Both the position numbers and the translations under genes were made by a program. Below the pieces are notes generated by a model. It was not told the origin of the DNA and made no database searches. It worked only from the letters and a program-made list of their open reading frames with translations. Positions 26,105 through 37,274 of a stretch of 64,000 nucleotides of DNA are shown piece after piece. The first letter of the stretch is position 1; each line of letters opens with the position of its first letter. Source of the DNA: Agrobacterium vaccinii (lineage in GTDB: Bacteria; Pseudomonadota; Alphaproteobacteria; Rhizobiales; Rhizobiaceae); NCBI RefSeq assembly GCF_021310995.1, contig NZ_CP054150.1, forward strand, positions 2,046,001 to 2,110,000, in the 5' to 3' direction.

Positions 26105-28657
26105 ATGACGTCGACAGTTCAGCAGGTCGATCTTACCAACTGCGACAGAGAACCCATTCACATCCCAGGATTTATTCAGCCGCACGGTTGCCTGATTGCC
26201 TGTGACAGCGCGATGCGCACGGTGCTGCGCCATTCGCTGAACTGTGCGGAAACGCTTGGGTTTTCCGGCCCGATGCTGGGCTTGCCGATCGAGCAATTTC
26301 TGGGAAATGACGTCGTTCACGACCTGAGAAACGCGCTGACGGTGACGGCGAACAGCAGTCGCCCGGCCATGCTGCCGAAGGTGAAGCTGCCCGATGGCAA
26401 GATGTTCGATGTGGCCATTCACCGCTATAAGGCTGTCTCGATCATCGAGCTGGAAGCAGCAAGCGACGAATCACAGCCACTGCACACCGCGCAGTTGATG
26501 ATCGACCGCATTCGCGAGGCGGATGATGTCGACAGCCTGATTTCTCGCACGACACGGCTGGTCAAGGCGATGCTGGGCTATGACCGGGTGATGGTCTACC
26601 GCTTCGAGCAGGACGGTGCGGGCAAGGTTATCTCCGAGGCCAAGCAGCCAGCGCTGGAAAGCTTTCTGGGGCAGTATTTCCCGGCCAGCGACATTCCGCA
26701 GCAGGCGCGTGCGCTCTATCTCAAGAACACCTTGCGCATCATCTCCGATTCCAACGGTGAACGTGTTCCGGTGGAGCCAGTGCTTGATGTATCGGGCGAA
26801 CCGCTCGACCTTTCGTTTTCGCATCTTCGCAGCGTATCGCCCATCCATTGCGAATATCTGCGCAACATGGGCGTTTCGGCTTCTATGTCGATTTCTATCA
26901 TCAATGATGGCGAGTTGTGGGGGCTGATTGCCTGTCACCACTATTCACCGCGCATTCTGCCAATGCCGATGCGGATTGCCGCTGAGATGTTCGGTGAATT
27001 CTTCTCGCTGCATCTTCAGGCGCTGAAGCAAAAGAAAAAGCTGGCAACGGCGCAGGATGCCCATGCATCCCTCGACAAGTTTCTGCGTCTGGCCGCCCAT
27101 CACAACAACATCGAAGAGCTGCTGGTCGAGAACCTGCCGGATTTTAGCAGACTGCTGCCGTGCGATGGCGTCGGCGTGTGGATGGACGAGAGCTGGTCCA
27201 GCGTGGGCCACGCACCGCCTGAAGAGATGGCGCCGCAGCTCGGCCGCCTCGTCAGTTCCATTTCGGAAGGACGCGTCTGGGCCACCCACTCCCTCATTCA
27301 CCATATGCCGGAAGCCGAACATGTGTTCGACGATATCGCGGGCGTCCTGGCCGTGCCGCTTTCGCAGGTCAAAAACGACTATCTGCTGTTCTTCAGGCGC
27401 GAGCTGGTACAGACGCTGAACTGGGGCGGAAACCCGGACAAATCCTATGAGGTTGGCCCGCTCGGCGACCGGCTGACGCCGCGCAAGAGCTTTGCGCTGT
27501 GGAAGGAAACCGTTCACAAGCAGGCGCAGCCGTGGACGGAAGAAGACCGGCAGATTGCCGAGGCCGCCCGCGTTGCGCTCGTGGAAGTCGCGTTCCGCCA
27601 CAGTGAGCTGCTGGCGGGCGAACGTGCGCAGGCCGAAGTGCGCCAGCGCATGTTGAACGAAGAGCTGAACCACCGCGTCAAGAACGTGCTGGCCATCATC
27701 AAGTCGCTGGTTGGTAACCCCACGCAAGAAGGCCGCACGCTGCAGGAATATGTATCGGCGCTGAAGGGCCGCATTCAGGCGCTGTCCTTTGCGCATGATC
27801 AGGTCGTGCGTGGCGAAGGGGGCGGGCTGCTGCGGGATCTGCTGGATGCCGAGCTTTCGCCGCACCGCTCTGCCGAAAGCGAAATTTACGCGCATGGCCC
27901 AAGCGTGCTGCTCGATTCGCGCGCCTTTTCAGTCATGGCCCTTGTCCTCCATGAACTGGCGACCAATGCCGCGAAATACGGCGCGCTGGCGCAGGCCGGT
28001 GGCAAGCTCAACGTTGGTTGGGAACTGAACGACATGGGCGACTGCCTGATATCGTGGCGGGAAACCGTATCCGGCACCGTCACGCCGCCGACGAGAACCG
28101 GTTTCGGCTCAGCCCTCATTAGCCGAAGCGTGCCCTATGATCTCGGTGGCAAGAGCAAGATTACCTATCACAACAACGGCGTCGAAGCGGAAATCCTGCT
28201 TCCCGCCCGTCACGTCACTGCGGGGCAGACGCCCCTTACCCAGGACACCGCCGTTGGCGGACCGGTCGACCTCACACCCTATTCCTCGGAGGAACCATTG
28301 CAGGTATTTCTTGTCGAAGATCAGATGCTGATCGCCATGGATGTCGAGTACATGCTCGAAGGCCACGGTATCACCAACATCGAGACGGCAACGTCATCCG
28401 CGATGGCGCTGGACAAGCTGAAGAGCCTGACGCCGGACGTCGCCATTCTCGACATCAATCTGGGCAATGATACCTCCATCCCCGTCGCCTACGAGCTGCT
28501 GAAACGCGGCGTGCCCTTCATGTTCGCCACCGGCTATGCCGACGGCATCATGATCCCGCCGGAGTTCGCCCACGTGCCGGTCATCCGCAAGCCTTACGAC
28601 GAGGATTCGTTGATGGGCTCGATCGGGAAGCTGGTCGGCAAGCAAGTGCTGGCGTAA
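26105..28657 (+). CDS. bphP2: Bacteriophytochrome HWE histidine kinase with receiver domain (Agp2-type)
   Basis: An 850-aa red/far-red photoreceptor. Domains in order: PAS with the biliverdin-attachment Cys13 (TNCDREPIHIPG, then QPHGCLI), GAF (about 145-310, PASDIPQQARALY, SPIHCEYLRNMGV), PHY (about 320-500), HWE histidine kinase (NEELNHRVKN, His523; HELATNAAKYG), and a C-terminal receiver (VFLVEDQM, phosphoacceptor Asp783 in LDINLG). This is the layout of A. tumefaciens Agp2, a bathy-type phytochrome. No heme oxygenase gene is adjacent, so biliverdin must come from elsewhere. Only six bases separate its stop from the convergent DUF930 gene. Confidence 0.93.
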   Translation: MTSTVQQVDLTNCDREPIHIPGFIQPHGCLIACDSAMRTVLRHSLNCAETLGFSGPMLGLPIEQFLGNDVVHDLRNALTVTANSSRPAMLPKVKLPDGKMFDVAIHRYKAVSIIELEAASDESQPLHTAQLMIDRIREADDVDSLISRTTRLVKAMLGYDRVMVYRFEQDGAGKVISEAKQPALESFLGQYFPASDIPQQARALYLKNTLRIISDSNGERVPVEPVLDVSGEPLDLSFSHLRSVSPIHCEYLRNMGVSASMSISIINDGELWGLIACHHYSPRILPMPMRIAAEMFGEFFSLHLQALKQKKKLATAQDAHASLDKFLRLAAHHNNIEELLVENLPDFSRLLPCDGVGVWMDESWSSVGHAPPEEMAPQLGRLVSSISEGRVWATHSLIHHMPEAEHVFDDIAGVLAVPLSQVKNDYLLFFRRELVQTLNWGGNPDKSYEVGPLGDRLTPRKSFALWKETVHKQAQPWTEEDRQIAEAARVALVEVAFRHSELLAGERAQAEVRQRMLNEELNHRVKNVLAIIKSLVGNPTQEGRTLQEYVSALKGRIQALSFAHDQVVRGEGGGLLRDLLDAELSPHRSAESEIYAHGPSVLLDSRAFSVMALVLHELATNAAKYGALAQAGGKLNVGWELNDMGDCLISWRETVSGTVTPPTRTGFGSALISRSVPYDLGGKSKITYHNNGVEAEILLPARHVTAGQTPLTQDTAVGGPVDLTPYSSEEPLQVFLVEDQMLIAMDVEYMLEGHGITNIETATSSAMALDKLKSLTPDVAILDINLGNDTSIPVAYELLKRGVPFMFATGYADGIMIPPEFAHVPVIRKPYDEDSLMGSIGKLVGKQVLA

Positions 28658-28663
28658 GCGCCG

Positions 28664-29662
28664 CTAATTTGCGCGCAAATCCAAACGCCTGATCTCGTCC
28701 GAAGACAGTTTTGGACGGATTTCGTAGCGAAAGTCGGTGACGATGTATTTGTCGATATCGACCTCGCAGCGATAATCGATGGGAAACCACTGCGGGCCGA
28801 TGTTGAACGCTGCTTTGGCGTCCAGCACGTTACCGGCAAGGTCTCTCTTCAGGAACTGCAATCCGTCAGGCGCGCCACCTTGTGGCGCCTCCTTGATCTG
28901 CGCCACTACCTCGGCAAAGCATAGCTGCATCACCCGGTCGCGCGGCGGCAGATTACCGAAGATTTGCCGCATCATCGGGCCCGGCCGCTTCGATGCCGCC
29001 AGTATCTTTCTAGCAGGCTTTAGCTTCGGATCACCCTCTCCATCAGGCACGACTGTGGCAGGCTGTGCAGCAGCAGGCTTTATCTCCGGTTTCGGAGTGG
29101 GCACCACGGCAGCAACCTCCTGTTCCGGCACCGGCGCTTCTGCGGCAGGTATCTCGCCCTGCTCTGCTGTTGATTCGGCAACTGACGCTTCGGACGTCGC
29201 CTCCGCTTCTGCGGGTTCTGGAGACGGCGGGGTGGCAGGTTGCGGCGTGTCTGCCTCCTTTACCGGTTCTGGTTCCGGCTTCGGCTGCTCCTGCCCTGCG
29301 GCGTCCTGCTGACCCGGGTCGTCCCGCTCATCCAGTTGCGTCGGCTCCGGGCGCATGGCGACGGATGACATTTGTGATGGCGGCGGTGGCGGCGGCGGTT
29401 GCTCTTGTGGCTTTTCTTCCGCAGGTGGCGGCGGCGGAGGCGGCTCTTCCGCTTTCTTTTCCTCCGGCTTCGGCGGCTCTTCCTTGGGCGGTTCCTCTTT
29501 AGGCGGCTCCACCATTTCCACGCTGACGCTCTCCGGCTCGGCTGGTGCTGGCGTAGGTCCCGGCCATAGCAGATAGGTCGTTCCGATAAGAACATGCAGC
29601 ATGATCGAGAGCGGGATTGTCCAGCTCCCCTGCCACCATTTGTTCTTGCCAGTCGTTACCAT
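28664..29662 (-). CDS. Proline-rich TonB-like DUF930 protein
   Basis: About 332 aa from ATG at 29662. It has one N-terminal membrane anchor (IPLSIMLHVLIGTTYLLW), then about 190 residues of Pro/Glu-rich spacer (repeats of PPKEEPPKEE and PPPPPPP) like that of TonB, and a C-terminal DUF930 domain (about 215-330; KRPGPMMRQIFGNLP, LCFAEVVAQI, FPIDYRCEVD). The layout suggests a periplasm-spanning link, but DUF930 has no known activity. The upstream TTG at 29710 lacks a ribosome-binding site, so I use 29662. Lies between rpoD and the phytochrome gene. Confidence 0.8.
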   Translation of the reverse strand: MVTTGKNKWWQGSWTIPLSIMLHVLIGTTYLLWPGPTPAPAEPESVSVEMVEPPKEEPPKEEPPKPEEKKAEEPPPPPPPAEEKPQEQPPPPPPPSQMSSVAMRPEPTQLDERDDPGQQDAAGQEQPKPEPEPVKEADTPQPATPPSPEPAEAEATSEASVAESTAEQGEIPAAEAPVPEQEVAAVVPTPKPEIKPAAAQPATVVPDGEGDPKLKPARKILAASKRPGPMMRQIFGNLPPRDRVMQLCFAEVVAQIKEAPQGGAPDGLQFLKRDLAGNVLDAKAAFNIGPQWFPIDYRCEVDIDKYIVTDFRYEIRPKLSSDEIRRLDLRAN

Positions 29663-29720
29663 CAGGGCATCATGTCCTTTGATTGCTAGAGATAGCGGTT
29701 TCCGACGCAATCACCATCCG

Positions 29721-29756
29721 AAAAAAGAAAAACCCGGCCAGAAACTGACCGGGTTT
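29721..29756 (-). terminator. rpoD terminator
   Basis: AAACCCGG and CCGGGTTT (29728-29756) form the stem. On the minus strand it is followed by TTTCTTTTTT, a good Rho-independent terminator 23 bp after the rpoD stop. Confidence 0.85.
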
Positions 29757-29778
29757 GATGTCTTCCACTGGCGAGAAC

Positions 29779-31833
<2,055 letters not shown>

Positions 31834-32223
31834 GTATCTCGTCGCTTTCCCTGACGCTAATTCGCTTCGCCGCAAGACCGTTCGCCTTGAAAAGGCATCC
31901 GGCTATGGCCGCGAATCACTGTCAAACACCTAACGGAATGATCTTTAATTGCCGATTAACCACGGCTACCACCAGCGGAATATCAAGACAGTGCATCCGG
32001 AAATGCTTTCTCACGCAATTTCGATCCGCCAAGGCCCATTCCACCTTACTTTTCCTGGAATGGTGATTCCCGCTATTTCCCGTCACGTCAAGCCTTTATG
32101 GCCAGAGCGAGGGCTAAAAACCAAAAAAGCCGTCATTGCGGCAACATTTTGCGGGCCTTCACCAACTTAATCCCTATTTAGGGTGATCTTCACAAAAGAC
32201 AAGCCTTTAACGCCACCAAAACG
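31834..32223. promoter_or_regulatory. rpoD upstream region
   Basis: 390 bp without a gene. It holds an exact inverted repeat CCATTCCA (32036-32043) / TGGAATGG (32056-32063) with a 12-nt spacer, and a weak terminator-like loop GCCG-tcattg-CGGC next to an A-run (32123-32142), which on the minus strand becomes a T-run after dnaG. The rpoD promoter must lie here but I cannot name its boxes. Confidence 0.45.
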
Positions 32224-34206
32224 CTAACCGTGACTGTAGGCCGGCCCCTTTACCCGACCGGACATGACACCGAAACCATCTATGATCGCCTCCTGATTTT
32301 CCATCCGTCCAATCTCCAACTGTACCTCGGAAAGTGCGCGCATGAGCTGAACCATGCGGTCGCCATCTCCCGCTTCCGTCGCCTCGGCAATTTCACGCTC
32401 CAGATCGATTTTCTGCCACCGCAACGCCTTCGTTCGCTTGTGCAGGGAAAGCGACTGGGTGTAGCCCTCGCGGGCGTCTTCAGGTGCTGCCTGCTCGGTG
32501 GCGGTCCAAAGCCGAGCGTTGCGCACCTGCTGGTTCATCGCCTTCAAGAGCGCGTCGAAGCCATGCGCCTCCAGGCGTGCGATCAGGCCTTCACGCGAAA
32601 GCTCGGCACCGTTTTCAGCTGCATAGGTCAAAACCTGCGACCAGAGTTTCTGCAAATCGCGGTTCTCGTAATCGATGGCGGCGATCTCGTCATATTCCTC
32701 CAGCAGCAGTTGCGGATGGTTGACGATGGTCAGCGCCAATACGCTTTCACGCAGCGCAGGCGCACCCAGATAACCTTTGACCAGTCCCGACTGGCTGAGC
32801 CGATCCGAGATACTGCCGGAGCCGGTGGTCGTCCCGCGTGGAGGGGTTCGCTGCCCGTTACGCGCACTACCGCCCCCACTGCCACGCTCGAAATTGCGGT
32901 TTTGTTGGTTGCCACGCTGAAACTGCGGCTGGAAGAACGCATTCAGCCGCTCGCGCATGTCCTGCTGGTAAAAGCGGCGGACACTTTCGTCGCCGATCAC
33001 GGACACGATTTGGCGCAGCCGGTTTTCAAGTTCAGCACGCTTTTCCGGCGTATCGAAGGTCACCGACGCCGTTTCGCGGCTCCAGATCATCGCGGCCAGC
33101 GGCTTGGCTTCCGCCAGCACCCGGTCGAACGGCGCCCTGCCCTCATGGCGCACCAGATCATCCGGGTCCTTGCCATCAGGAAGCAATGCGAAGCTGACGG
33201 AGCGGCCCGGCTTGATGTGCGGCAGCGCCAGATCGGCGGCACGGCTGGCGGCGCGAATGCCCGCACCATCGCCATCGAAGCAGAGGACCGGTTGCGTCGA
33301 CATCTTCCAGAGCAGATCGAGCTGGCTATCCGTCAGGGCAGTACCGAGAGGCGCGACAGCGTTTTCGACACCAGCCTGATAGAGCGCGATGACATCCATA
33401 TAGCCTTCGACGGCAATCACCGTGCCGGAGGACTGTGTGGCGCGGCGCGCACGGGCGAAGTTATAGAGCACGTTACCCTTGTGGAAGAGTTCCGTTTCAT
33501 TGGAATTGAGATACTTCGCCATCGCATCCGCCGCCATGGCGCGACCACCGAAGGCAATCACCTTTTCTCGCGATGACAGGATGGGGAACATGATGCGGTC
33601 GCGGAAACGGTCGTAAGAAACAGGCACATTCTCATGCACCACCAGCCCGCAGGCCTCCATCTGTTCCTTGGCAATGCCCTTGGAGGCCAGATGTTCTTTC
33701 AGCGCGTTGCGACTATCGGGCGCAAATCCCAGCCGGAAGGTCTCGATGGTGCGCCCCGTCAGCCCACGGTCACGCAGATAGGCCCGCGCCCGCGCACCGG
33801 CGGCTGTCTGCAACTGATCCTGAAAAAACAGCGTGGCCATTTCCATGACGTCTTGAAGCGTCGCCCGCTCCCGCTCGCGCCGTTCCGCCTGCACATCTGG
33901 CTGCGGCATGGAAACGCCAGCCATATCCGCGATCTGCTGGACGGCTTCTGGAAAACCCATGCCATCAAGGTCGGTCAGAAACCGAAAATGATCGCCCGAG
34001 ACGCCGCAACCGAAGCAATGGTAACGGCCCTTGCGGTCCTCGCAATGGAAGCTCGGGCTCTTCTCGCCGTGGAACGGGCAGCACGCCCAATAGTCACCCT
34101 TCGACGCGTTGCTCTTCTTCCTATCCCACGTCACACGTCTGCCGATGACATCGGAGATGTTCACCCGGTCCCGTATCTCGTCAAGAAATGAGTTAGAAAA
34201 GCGCAT
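32224..34206 (-). CDS. dnaG: DNA primase
   Basis: A 660-aa primase that makes RNA primers for replication. Seen: the N-terminal zinc-binding domain (CCPFHGEKSPSFH, CFGCG), the TOPRIM catalytic core (VIAVEGYMDVIAL and FDGDGAG with the metal-binding acids), and a long C-terminal helicase-binding region after a Gly/Ser/Asn-rich linker (about 425-460). Length is normal for rhizobia. First gene of the dnaG-rpoD pair. Confidence 0.97.
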   Translation of the reverse strand: MRFSNSFLDEIRDRVNISDVIGRRVTWDRKKSNASKGDYWACCPFHGEKSPSFHCEDRKGRYHCFGCGVSGDHFRFLTDLDGMGFPEAVQQIADMAGVSMPQPDVQAERRERERATLQDVMEMATLFFQDQLQTAAGARARAYLRDRGLTGRTIETFRLGFAPDSRNALKEHLASKGIAKEQMEACGLVVHENVPVSYDRFRDRIMFPILSSREKVIAFGGRAMAADAMAKYLNSNETELFHKGNVLYNFARARRATQSSGTVIAVEGYMDVIALYQAGVENAVAPLGTALTDSQLDLLWKMSTQPVLCFDGDGAGIRAASRAADLALPHIKPGRSVSFALLPDGKDPDDLVRHEGRAPFDRVLAEAKPLAAMIWSRETASVTFDTPEKRAELENRLRQIVSVIGDESVRRFYQQDMRERLNAFFQPQFQRGNQQNRNFERGSGGGSARNGQRTPPRGTTTGSGSISDRLSQSGLVKGYLGAPALRESVLALTIVNHPQLLLEEYDEIAAIDYENRDLQKLWSQVLTYAAENGAELSREGLIARLEAHGFDALLKAMNQQVRNARLWTATEQAAPEDAREGYTQSLSLHKRTKALRWQKIDLEREIAEATEAGDGDRMVQLMRALSEVQLEIGRMENQEAIIDGFGVMSGRVKGPAYSHG

Positions 34207-34311
34207 CGTTACCTGAAATCAGTGCCTGTTTCGGCCAGCCTTTTATATAAGCGCAGCTGAGAGAGATTACCAAGGCCAGAAACGGGTAGTGCCCGTTATT
34301 CACAGGATGCC

Positions 34312-34344
34312 TTGACAGAAGTGTATATACAAATGAATATACAC
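34312..34344 (+). promoter_or_regulatory. brnTA promoter with embedded operator
   Basis: TTGACA (34312-34317) is followed by a perfect inverted repeat GTGTATAT (34321-34328) / ATATACAC (34337-34344) with an 8-nt spacer; the right arm covers the expected -10 position. BrnT-BrnA complexes autorepress through such palindromes. Confidence 0.65.
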
Positions 34345-34389
34345 ATAAGCGCAGGACGTGCTGACGAACAGTGTTTCTAGGAACGCCCT

Positions 34390-34678
34390 ATGCTCGTATC
34401 GAAAGAATTTGCCTCGTTCGAATGGGACGAGAACAAACGCAGCGAATTTGGTCAAGCACGATATCGACTTCGAAGATGCGTTGGAAGCGCTTAGCGAACC
34501 ACATATCGAGCTTTTATCCAACAGAAACGGAGAAGTCCGCATCTGCGCTATTTGTCCTTTGGGTCGCCGCCTCATAACCGTCGTTTATACGATGCGCGGC
34601 GATATATGTCGGATCATCTCTGCGCGCGCGGCGAGGAAAAATGAGCACAAACTCTATCACTCGAATGACATTGAATGA
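34390..34678 (+). pseudogene. brnT: Frameshifted brnT toxin
   Basis: From ATG at 34390 the frame gives MLVSKEFASFEWDENKRSE, a typical BrnT opening, and then loses homology and stops at 34492-34494. The rest of BrnT (NLVKHDIDFEDALEAL through RLITVVYTMRGDICRIISARAA) continues in another frame to the stop at 34676-34678. The break lies at about 34444-34450 and is explained by one inserted or two deleted bases. The RNase toxin should therefore be dead unless this is a sequence error or recoding. It overlaps brnA by 38 bp, as in intact modules. Confidence 0.8.
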
Positions 34679-34973
34679 ACTTCGAGCCAAGCGAGCACGT
34701 GGCGAGAAAAGCGCTACCGACTGGGCGCGCGTCGATGCGTTGACTGATGAGGACATCGAGCGTGCGATGCGCGACGATCCTGATTGGGCGGAGTGGATCG
34801 ATGTCGACTGGTCGAAGGCTGAGGTCGTTGTGCCCGTCGCAAAGAAATCGATCTCAATCCGGCTGGATGAGGACGTCATCGACTTCTTCAAGGCAACGGG
34901 CAAGGGATACCAGACCCGCATGAACGCGATATTGCGCCACTATGTGCGCGAGCAGAGAAGCAACAAGAGCTGA
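34641..34973 (+). CDS. brnA: BrnA family antitoxin
   Basis: A 110-aa antitoxin: an N-terminal acidic toxin-binding part (LTDEDIERAMRDDPDWAEW) and a C-terminal ribbon-helix-helix DNA-binding domain (KKSISIRLDEDVIDFFKATGKGYQTRMNAILRHYV). GAGGAAAA precedes the ATG. It neutralises BrnT and represses the operon. It is intact although the toxin frame upstream is broken. Confidence 0.9.
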   Translation: MSTNSITRMTLNELRAKRARGEKSATDWARVDALTDEDIERAMRDDPDWAEWIDVDWSKAEVVVPVAKKSISIRLDEDVIDFFKATGKGYQTRMNAILRHYVREQRSNKS

Positions 34974-35190
34974 TCGGCAGACTCAGTGCATGCCCACGCG
35001 CCAACTTCTGGCGAATTTAGGGCAGCAAATCTCTGCGAAACATTATGTTTTTGTAATTTGAAGGCGGTTCCATACAGGCCTAATTTCGCACCATCGGCAT
35101 GATGCCGAGTGTACGCGTAATGTCTTGATTTCGGCGACTTCCCCCAATGAGCCGATATGGCGCTTCATCGAAAGCGCCTTCCAGACATCA

Positions 35191-35226
35191 AAAAGGCAGG
35201 GCGCCCACATGTGCCCTGCCTTTTCA
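35191..35226. terminator. Bidirectional terminator after yqeY
   Basis: AAAAGGCAGGGC (35191-35202) pairs exactly with GCCCTGCCTTTT (35213-35224): a 12-bp stem with A- and T-runs at its ends. It serves the minus-strand yqeY and could stop read-through from brnA. Confidence 0.85.
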
Positions 35227-35240
35227 TTTGGTAGCGGAAT

Positions 35241-35693
35241 TTACTTCAGCAGTTCCTTGATCAGTGCCGATGCCTTGCCGAAATCGATCTGGCCGGGGTA
35301 GCGCTCCTTGACCACCGCCATAACCTTGCCCATGTCACGCAGGCCCGAAGCTTCGGTTTCGGCGATGACGCCTTCCAGAATGGCGCGCACCTGCTCTTGC
35401 GGAATTTCTTCCGGCATGAAGCTCTTGATGATGACGATCTCTTCGCGCTCCTGATCGGCAAGCTCCGCCCGTCCTGCCTTGTCGTAGATACCGGCGGATT
35501 CTTCGCGCTGCTTGATCATCTTGGCGAGAATCTGCAGAATTTCCTCGTCGGAAACCGCGTCCTTACCAACGCCGCGATTGGCGATGTCGCGATCCTTGAC
35601 GGCGGCCTGGATCAGCCGGATCGTCGAAATCTGACGAGATTCGCGGGCTTTCATGGCGTCTTTGAGGGTGTTGGCGAATGTATCGCGGATCAT
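35241..35693 (-). CDS. yqeY: GatB/YqeY domain protein
   Basis: A 150-aa protein of the YqeY family, homologous to the C-terminal tRNA-recognition domain of GatB. Seen: RLIQAAVKDRDIANRG, EILQILAKMIKQREESAGIYDKAGR-type helices, and FMPEEIPQEQV. Members are small helical proteins of unclear role, possibly in tRNA amidation or as stand-alone tRNA binders. Divergent from carA across 323 bp. Confidence 0.9.
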   Translation of the reverse strand: MIRDTFANTLKDAMKARESRQISTIRLIQAAVKDRDIANRGVGKDAVSDEEILQILAKMIKQREESAGIYDKAGRAELADQEREEIVIIKSFMPEEIPQEQVRAILEGVIAETEASGLRDMGKVMAVVKERYPGQIDFGKASALIKELLK

Positions 35694-35818
35694 GGTTCTC
35701 TCCTTGAAAAAGTCCTGCCATCGGGCAAAGTCCGGTCGGGCTTTTTCTTCATAATTTTGCCAGCGGCATAAACGAGCCAGCGGCTTTCAGCAAATCTTTT
35801 ACATAAGCGCCTGATTTG

Positions 35819-35837
35819 GCTGGATTTTAAATCCAGC
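35819..35837. promoter_or_regulatory. 19-bp inverted repeat upstream of carA
   Basis: GCTGGATTT-T-AAATCCAGC is a perfect inverted repeat around one T, in the divergent gap between yqeY and carA. It could be a repressor site for either gene. The regulator is not known. Confidence 0.5.
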
Positions 35838-36016
35838 TAATCCACAGGGCTGCGGTTGACCGATAGCAACCCTTTCGTTATTTTCCGGCACCTGCACAGG
35901 ATTTTAACGAAGGTTACGACGCGAAGGCTTTCGCGCGCCCTTATCCGCGACAAAACATGACCGCTTTCACCCTGCCTTTCAAGAGGCGGGCCGGAACGGC
36001 AGAAACGGAAAACGAG

Positions 36017-37222
36017 ATGACCGAGACAGCTCCCTGGACCACCCGCAAACCCACCGCCATGCTTGTTCTGGCAGATGGCACAGTGATCGAGGGAACCGGC
36101 ATCGGCGCAACCGGCAAGGTGCAGGCGGAAGTCTGCTTCAACACGGCGCTGACTGGCTATCAGGAAATCCTGACCGACCCGTCCTATCTCGGCCAGATCG
36201 TCACCTTCACCTTCCCGCACATCGGCAACATCGGCACCAATGAAGAAGACATCGAAGACCTGACGCCTGCGGCCCGTCGTGGCGCAGTCGGCGTCATCTT
36301 CAAGGCCGATATTACCGACCCATCCAACTTCCGCGCAGCCAAGCATCTCGATGCATGGCTGAAAGCCCGCGGCATCATCGGCCTCTGCGGTGTCGATACA
36401 CGCGCGCTGACATCGTGGATCCGCGAAAACGGTGCGCCGAACGCGGTTATCGCCCACGATCCGAACGGCGTCTTCGATATCGAAGCGCTGAAGGCGGAAG
36501 CCAAGGCCTGGAGCGGTCTCGAAGGTCTCGATCTCGCCATCGAAACCACATCCGGCCAGTCTTCCGTCTGGAGCGAGACGCCTTGGGTGTGGAACGAAGG
36601 TTACGGCAAGCTTGATGAAGCCGATGCCAAGTACCACGTCGTTTGCGTCGACTTTGGCGTGAAGCGCAACATCCTGCGCCTCTTTGCCGGTCTGGACTGC
36701 AAGGTCACCGTCGTGCCTGCGCAGACATCCGCCGAAGACATCATGGCGCTGAAGCCGGATGGTGTGTTCCTGTCCAACGGCCCGGGCGACCCGGCAGCGA
36801 CCGGCATCTACGCCGTTCCAGTTATTCAGGACCTCATCAAGACCGAGCTGCCGGTGTTCGGTATCTGCCTCGGTCACCAGATGCTGGGTCTGGCCGTTGG
36901 CGCAAAGACCGAGAAGATGCATCAGGGCCACCACGGCGCGAACCATCCGGTGAAGGACTTCACGACCGGCAAGGTGGAAATCGTGTCCATGAACCACGGC
37001 TTTGCCGTCGACACCAAGTCCCTTCCCGACGGTGTTGAAGAGACCCACGTTTCGCTGTTCGATGGCACCAATTGCGGTCTGCGCCTGACCGGCAAGCCGG
37101 TCTTCTCCGTTCAGCACCACCCGGAAGCATCGCCCGGCCCGCAGGACAGCCATTACCTCTTCCGCCGCTTCGTCAACCTGCTGCGCGAGAAGAAGGGCGA
37201 ACCGGCGCTCGCAGAGCGCTGA
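36017..37222 (+). CDS. carA: Carbamoyl-phosphate synthase small subunit
   Basis: A 401-aa glutaminase subunit that feeds ammonia to CarB for arginine and pyrimidine synthesis. Seen: class I amidotransferase triad segments FGICLGHQMLG (catalytic Cys) and HHPEASPGPQD (His, Glu), and the N-terminal CarA domain (AMLVLADGTVIEGTGIGATG). Start at 36017 is preferred (MTETAPWTT, with GGAAAACGAG upstream); ATG at 35957 lacks a ribosome-binding site. carB is 6.6 kb downstream, as is common in this group. Confidence 0.95.
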   Translation: MTETAPWTTRKPTAMLVLADGTVIEGTGIGATGKVQAEVCFNTALTGYQEILTDPSYLGQIVTFTFPHIGNIGTNEEDIEDLTPAARRGAVGVIFKADITDPSNFRAAKHLDAWLKARGIIGLCGVDTRALTSWIRENGAPNAVIAHDPNGVFDIEALKAEAKAWSGLEGLDLAIETTSGQSSVWSETPWVWNEGYGKLDEADAKYHVVCVDFGVKRNILRLFAGLDCKVTVVPAQTSAEDIMALKPDGVFLSNGPGDPAATGIYAVPVIQDLIKTELPVFGICLGHQMLGLAVGAKTEKMHQGHHGANHPVKDFTTGKVEIVSMNHGFAVDTKSLPDGVEETHVSLFDGTNCGLRLTGKPVFSVQHHPEASPGPQDSHYLFRRFVNLLREKKGEPALAER

Positions 37223-37249
37223 TAAGACTCCGAAATTGAAGAGACCATG

Positions 37250-37274
37250 CGGCCCGCTATCAGCGGGCCGTTTG
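37250..37274 (+). terminator. carA terminator
   Basis: CGGCCCGCT (37250-37258) pairs with AGCGGGCCG (37262-37270), followed by TTTGC. It lies between the convergent carA and MATE genes. Confidence 0.7.
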
